From positions 1 to 7,164 of the forward strand of contig DAOTXX010000034.1 in assembly GCA_034434835.1 (NCBI GenBank): a stretch of DNA of 7,164 nt. Reading direction: 5' to 3'. A program made the translations under genes and the position numbers. Origin of the DNA: JBGLNJ01 sp034434835 (GTDB taxonomy: Bacteria; Chloroflexota; Anaerolineae; Fen-1058). The stretch's first letter is position 1, and each line of letters opens with the position of its first letter. Shown one piece after another: positions 5,481-7,164 of this stretch. A model generated the notes under the pieces. It made no database searches, was not told the origin of the DNA, and was given only the letters and a program-made list of their open reading frames with translations.

Positions 5481-6812
5481 ATGTCCTCATGGGACACATT
5501 TCCACCTACCCATCGCCAGCGCGAGGTCGCACAGATTGCAGCCTGGATTGAGGCAGGTGAAAGCGGCCTGGTTGTCGGGCTTTCGGGCGCAGGCAAATCG
5601 AATGTGCTGGGATTCATCGCGCATCGGCTTCCCCTTTCATTCCCCTCACAAGCAGGGGGGACACTGCGCCCCCTGCTCGATCTGAATCGCTTGCCAGAGC
5701 CTTCGCTGGCGGCGTTTATGCGTCAACTGCTGGCCGCGCTTGACGATGCGGCCACCGAGCAATTATCTGCAGAAGCACAAGCGCGGTTGAAAGCGATCAC
5801 CGACAAGGGCCTGGCGCAGACGGATGCGTTTCTGCTGGGGCGCAGCGTCGAAGCGGCGCTGGCGCTCTTGTGTGGCGAGATGAAATTCCGCACCGTCGTC
5901 TTGATGGATCGCTTTGATGTGGCGCTCGAGCACATGCCGCCGGCGTTCTACAACAACTTGCGCGCCTGGCGCGACGCGCACAAAGCTCGTCTCTCTTACC
6001 TCGTCGCCGCGCGGCGCGATTGGCCCGACTGGCCCAACCTGCCTGCGCTGTCCGAGTTCACCGACCTCATCGCCGGGCGGACGTGTTGGGTGGGGAGGCT
6101 TTCGCCAGAGGACGTGCGATGGAACCTGCAACGCTTTGCCGGCCGAAAACCCAGCCAACCACTTGTCGAGCAAATGACCGCGCTCTCCGGCGGCCATGCC
6201 GGTCTGCTCAAGGCATTGTGGGCAGCAGGTGCGCCTCCCCTTTCGTCCTCCCCGCAAGCGGAGGGTATAGAAGGGGGGCCTGGCGTGCGGCGACAGTGCC
6301 AGGAACTGTGGGACGATCTCCCCCCAGCCATTCAAGAGTCACTGCGCGTCTGGCAGACGATCGGCACTGTGCCCCAAGGGATAACAAAAACCTTTTTGCT
6401 CAACACCGGCCTGATCGTCGAGCGCGAAGGCGAGGTGCGCCTCGCCAGCACTGTCTTGGAGGCGTTCATCCGCGAGCAGGCTGGCCCCGGCGCCGGCGTA
6501 TTGAGGCGCGACGCAGCCACGGGTCAGGTGTATCGTGGCGAGATCAAGCTGCCGGTCAAGTTGACGCCGCAAGAAGATCGCCTGCTGGCATATCTGCTGG
6601 AGCATCCCGGCGAGGTATGTGATAAAGACGCGCTGGCCGAAGCGATCTGGCCGGACGAGGTGCGCGTGGAAGGCATCCGCGACGACCGGCTGGCGCAGCT
6701 CGTGCGCCGACTGCGTGAGAAGGTGGAACCTGATCCGCACGCGCCGCGCTACATCGTGCCGGTGTGGGGACGCGGCTATCGGCTCGTGGTGGATGGATCG
6801 GGAAGCGGGTAA
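5481..6812 (+). CDS. P-loop ATPase with C-terminal OmpR-type winged-helix DNA-binding domain
   Basis: Predicted cytoplasmic transcription regulator of 443 residues. The N-terminal AAA/STAND-like ATPase has Walker A GLSGAGKS (33-40), a Walker B strand VVLMD ending in Asp143, and a strand YLVAARRD (173-180) in the place of sensor 1. A lid region follows, with the SGGHAGLLKAL motif (236-246) typical of these ATPases. From about 358 to 437 runs a Trans_reg_C winged helix: LTPQEDRLLAYLL, the helix DKDALAEAIWPDE, the recognition helix DDRLAQLVRRLREKVE, and the wing ending in GRGYRLVV. There is no receiver domain, so the ATPase part probably senses or integrates the signal; the ligand and target genes are unknown. 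Two in-frame copies of a hairpin-forming repeat insert the peptides PLSFPSQAGG (51-60) and PLSSSPQAEG (253-262). The gene has its own promoter and terminator. A role over the neighbouring operon is possible but not shown. Confidence 0.85.
   Translation: MSSWDTFPPTHRQREVAQIAAWIEAGESGLVVGLSGAGKSNVLGFIAHRLPLSFPSQAGGTLRPLLDLNRLPEPSLAAFMRQLLAALDDAATEQLSAEAQARLKAITDKGLAQTDAFLLGRSVEAALALLCGEMKFRTVVLMDRFDVALEHMPPAFYNNLRAWRDAHKARLSYLVAARRDWPDWPNLPALSEFTDLIAGRTCWVGRLSPEDVRWNLQRFAGRKPSQPLVEQMTALSGGHAGLLKALWAAGAPPLSSSPQAEGIEGGPGVRRQCQELWDDLPPAIQESLRVWQTIGTVPQGITKTFLLNTGLIVEREGEVRLASTVLEAFIREQAGPGAGVLRRDAATGQVYRGEIKLPVKLTPQEDRLLAYLLEHPGEVCDKDALAEAIWPDEVRVEGIRDDRLAQLVRRLREKVEPDPHAPRYIVPVWGRGYRLVVDGSGSG
5631..5677 (+). 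repeat. Hairpin-forming in-frame repeat, copy 1
   Basis: The core CCCCTTTCATTCCCCTCACA begins here and continues through AGCAGGGGGG to 5660. It shares 22 of its 30 bases with copy 2, in the same reading frame. It can pair CCCCT (5642-5646) with AGGGG (5654-5658), or instead AGCAGGGGG (5651-5659) perfectly with CCCCCTGCT (5669-5677) around a 9-nt loop. It encodes residues 51-60 of the ATPase, just after the helix that follows Walker A, where a loop would be expected. Confidence 0.55.
6237..6278 (+). repeat. Hairpin-forming in-frame repeat, copy 2
   Basis: The core (6237-6266) aligns without gaps to copy 1 and lies exactly 606 bp (202 codons) downstream of it. The element is a nested palindrome: CCTCC (6247-6251) pairs with GGAGG (6260-6264) around CCGCAAGC, and CCCCTT (6237-6242) pairs with AAGGGG (6271-6276) outside. 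This is the architecture of REP-like dispersed palindromic elements. It encodes the stretch from Pro253 to about Gly266, directly after the lid helix. Confidence 0.55.
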
Positions 6813-6837
6813 GCTCGTAGCGGTGAGGCAGATGAAC

Positions 6838-6880
6838 CAGGGGCAGAGGAAACATCTCTCTGCCCCTGACGTTTGTCTTT
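6838..6880 (+). terminator. Intrinsic terminator of the ATPase/winged-helix gene
   Basis: CAGGGGCAGAG (6838-6848) and CTCTGCCCCTG (6858-6868) form a perfect 11-bp stem with a 9-nt loop. The stem is followed by ACGTTTGTCTTT, a moderately T-rich tract. It lies 25 bp after the stop of the plus-strand gene and just beyond the end of the convergent gene. On the minus strand the sequence after the stem is not T-rich, so it appears to serve the plus strand only. Confidence 0.7.
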
Positions 6881-6891
6881 GCAACTTGCCG

Positions 6892-7164
6892 TTACTGCCT
6901 CAGCACAAGAGGCAGGAACACTTGAAGAACGTATTCATCCGCGCCGAGATCGGGCAGGCCCAGGCGTGGCTCGCTGTCAATGTCAGTGGCTACCCCGCTT
7001 GCCACGCCGGCGTTGATGGCCTTTGAACCGACCGTCAGGTGATAGCCATCGGCAGCAAAGGCCGGGGTGCCGGTCATATCGTTCGTCACCGTAATCACGC
7101 CCGCGCCAGTCGAGTTGACCGTGTTGCTGTACCACAGCACGCCGTTCAGCGTGACCGTGCTGCT
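6892..7164 (-). CDS. C-terminal end of a secreted choice-of-anchor Q-type protein (partial)
   Basis: Only the last 90 codons lie in the window. The frame is open to the right edge, so the true start lies beyond 7164. The visible sequence reads TVTLNGVLWYSN, then GYHLTVGSKAINAGV, then TDIDSEPR and PDLGADEY. This is the repeat-and-closing pattern of right-handed beta-helix proteins of the choice-of-anchor Q type, which are usually surface or secreted. After it comes VFLPLVLRQ and the stop. A short hydrophobic tail of the YLPLVLR kind recurs, from memory, at the ends of Chloroflexota exported proteins. The last codons also contain an inverted repeat CTGCCTC/GAGGCAG (6895-6901, 6909-6915) right before the stop. 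Enzymatic activity, if any, would be encoded outside the window. Confidence 0.75.
   Translation of the reverse strand, partial: SSTVTLNGVLWYSNTVNSTGAGVITVTNDMTGTPAFAADGYHLTVGSKAINAGVASGVATDIDSEPRLGLPDLGADEYVLQVFLPLVLRQ

Noticed and set aside
6895..6915. CTGCCTC/GAGGCAG hairpin as a terminator for the minus-strand gene
   Set aside because: It lies inside the last codons, and no T-rich tract follows on the minus strand. It may simply reflect the codons for the LPLVLR tail.

Overview
The window looks like chromosomal DNA of a member of the Chloroflexota (Anaerolineae/Caldilineae-like). Three things point there: a sugar-binding lipoprotein with a long valine/threonine/proline-rich linker after the lipobox, an ATPase fused to a C-terminal OmpR-type winged helix of a kind I know from this phylum, and a secreted-protein C-terminus (choice-of-anchor Q-like repeat ending in FLPLVLRQ). 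The assignment rests on recognition, not on a search.

Layout. Positions 1-424 hold no convincing protein gene. The left part (about 80-185) contains several short palindromes. The right part (about 215-410) has the marks of a small structured RNA on the minus strand: an extended -10 box (402-410), a region able to fold into a three-way junction, and a strong hairpin followed by a T-rich tract (215-247). Positions 425-5201 form a four-gene plus-strand operon: a CUT1-family sugar-binding lipoprotein, two MalF/MalG-type permeases that overlap by ATGA, and a GH13_18 phosphorylase. The operon closes with a very clear intrinsic terminator (5243-5280). No ATP-binding subunit is encoded here, so a shared MsmK/MalK/UgpC-type ATPase elsewhere would have to power the importer.

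The phosphorylase is the most informative gene. It keeps the GH13_18 catalytic triad (Asp199, Glu240, Asp298). At the two acceptor-site positions that separate sucrose phosphorylase (Pro134/Tyr344 in the Bifidobacterium enzyme) from sucrose 6F-phosphate phosphorylase (Arg/His), it carries Arg135 and His346. The operon therefore probably imports sucrose or a related glucoside and splits it by phosphorolysis to glucose 1-phosphate, but the enzyme looks like the 6'-phosphate-accepting subtype. This sits oddly with an ABC importer, which delivers unphosphorylated sugar.

A near-consensus sigma70-type promoter (5423-5450) then drives a separate gene (5481-6812) for a P-loop ATPase with a C-terminal DNA-binding domain. 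This gene carries two in-frame copies, 606 bp apart, of a hairpin-forming GC-rich repeat, each encoding the same kind of Pro/Ser/Gln/Gly insert. A hairpin terminator (6838-6880) follows. The window ends inside a convergent minus-strand gene, of which only the 3' end (6892-7164) is present.
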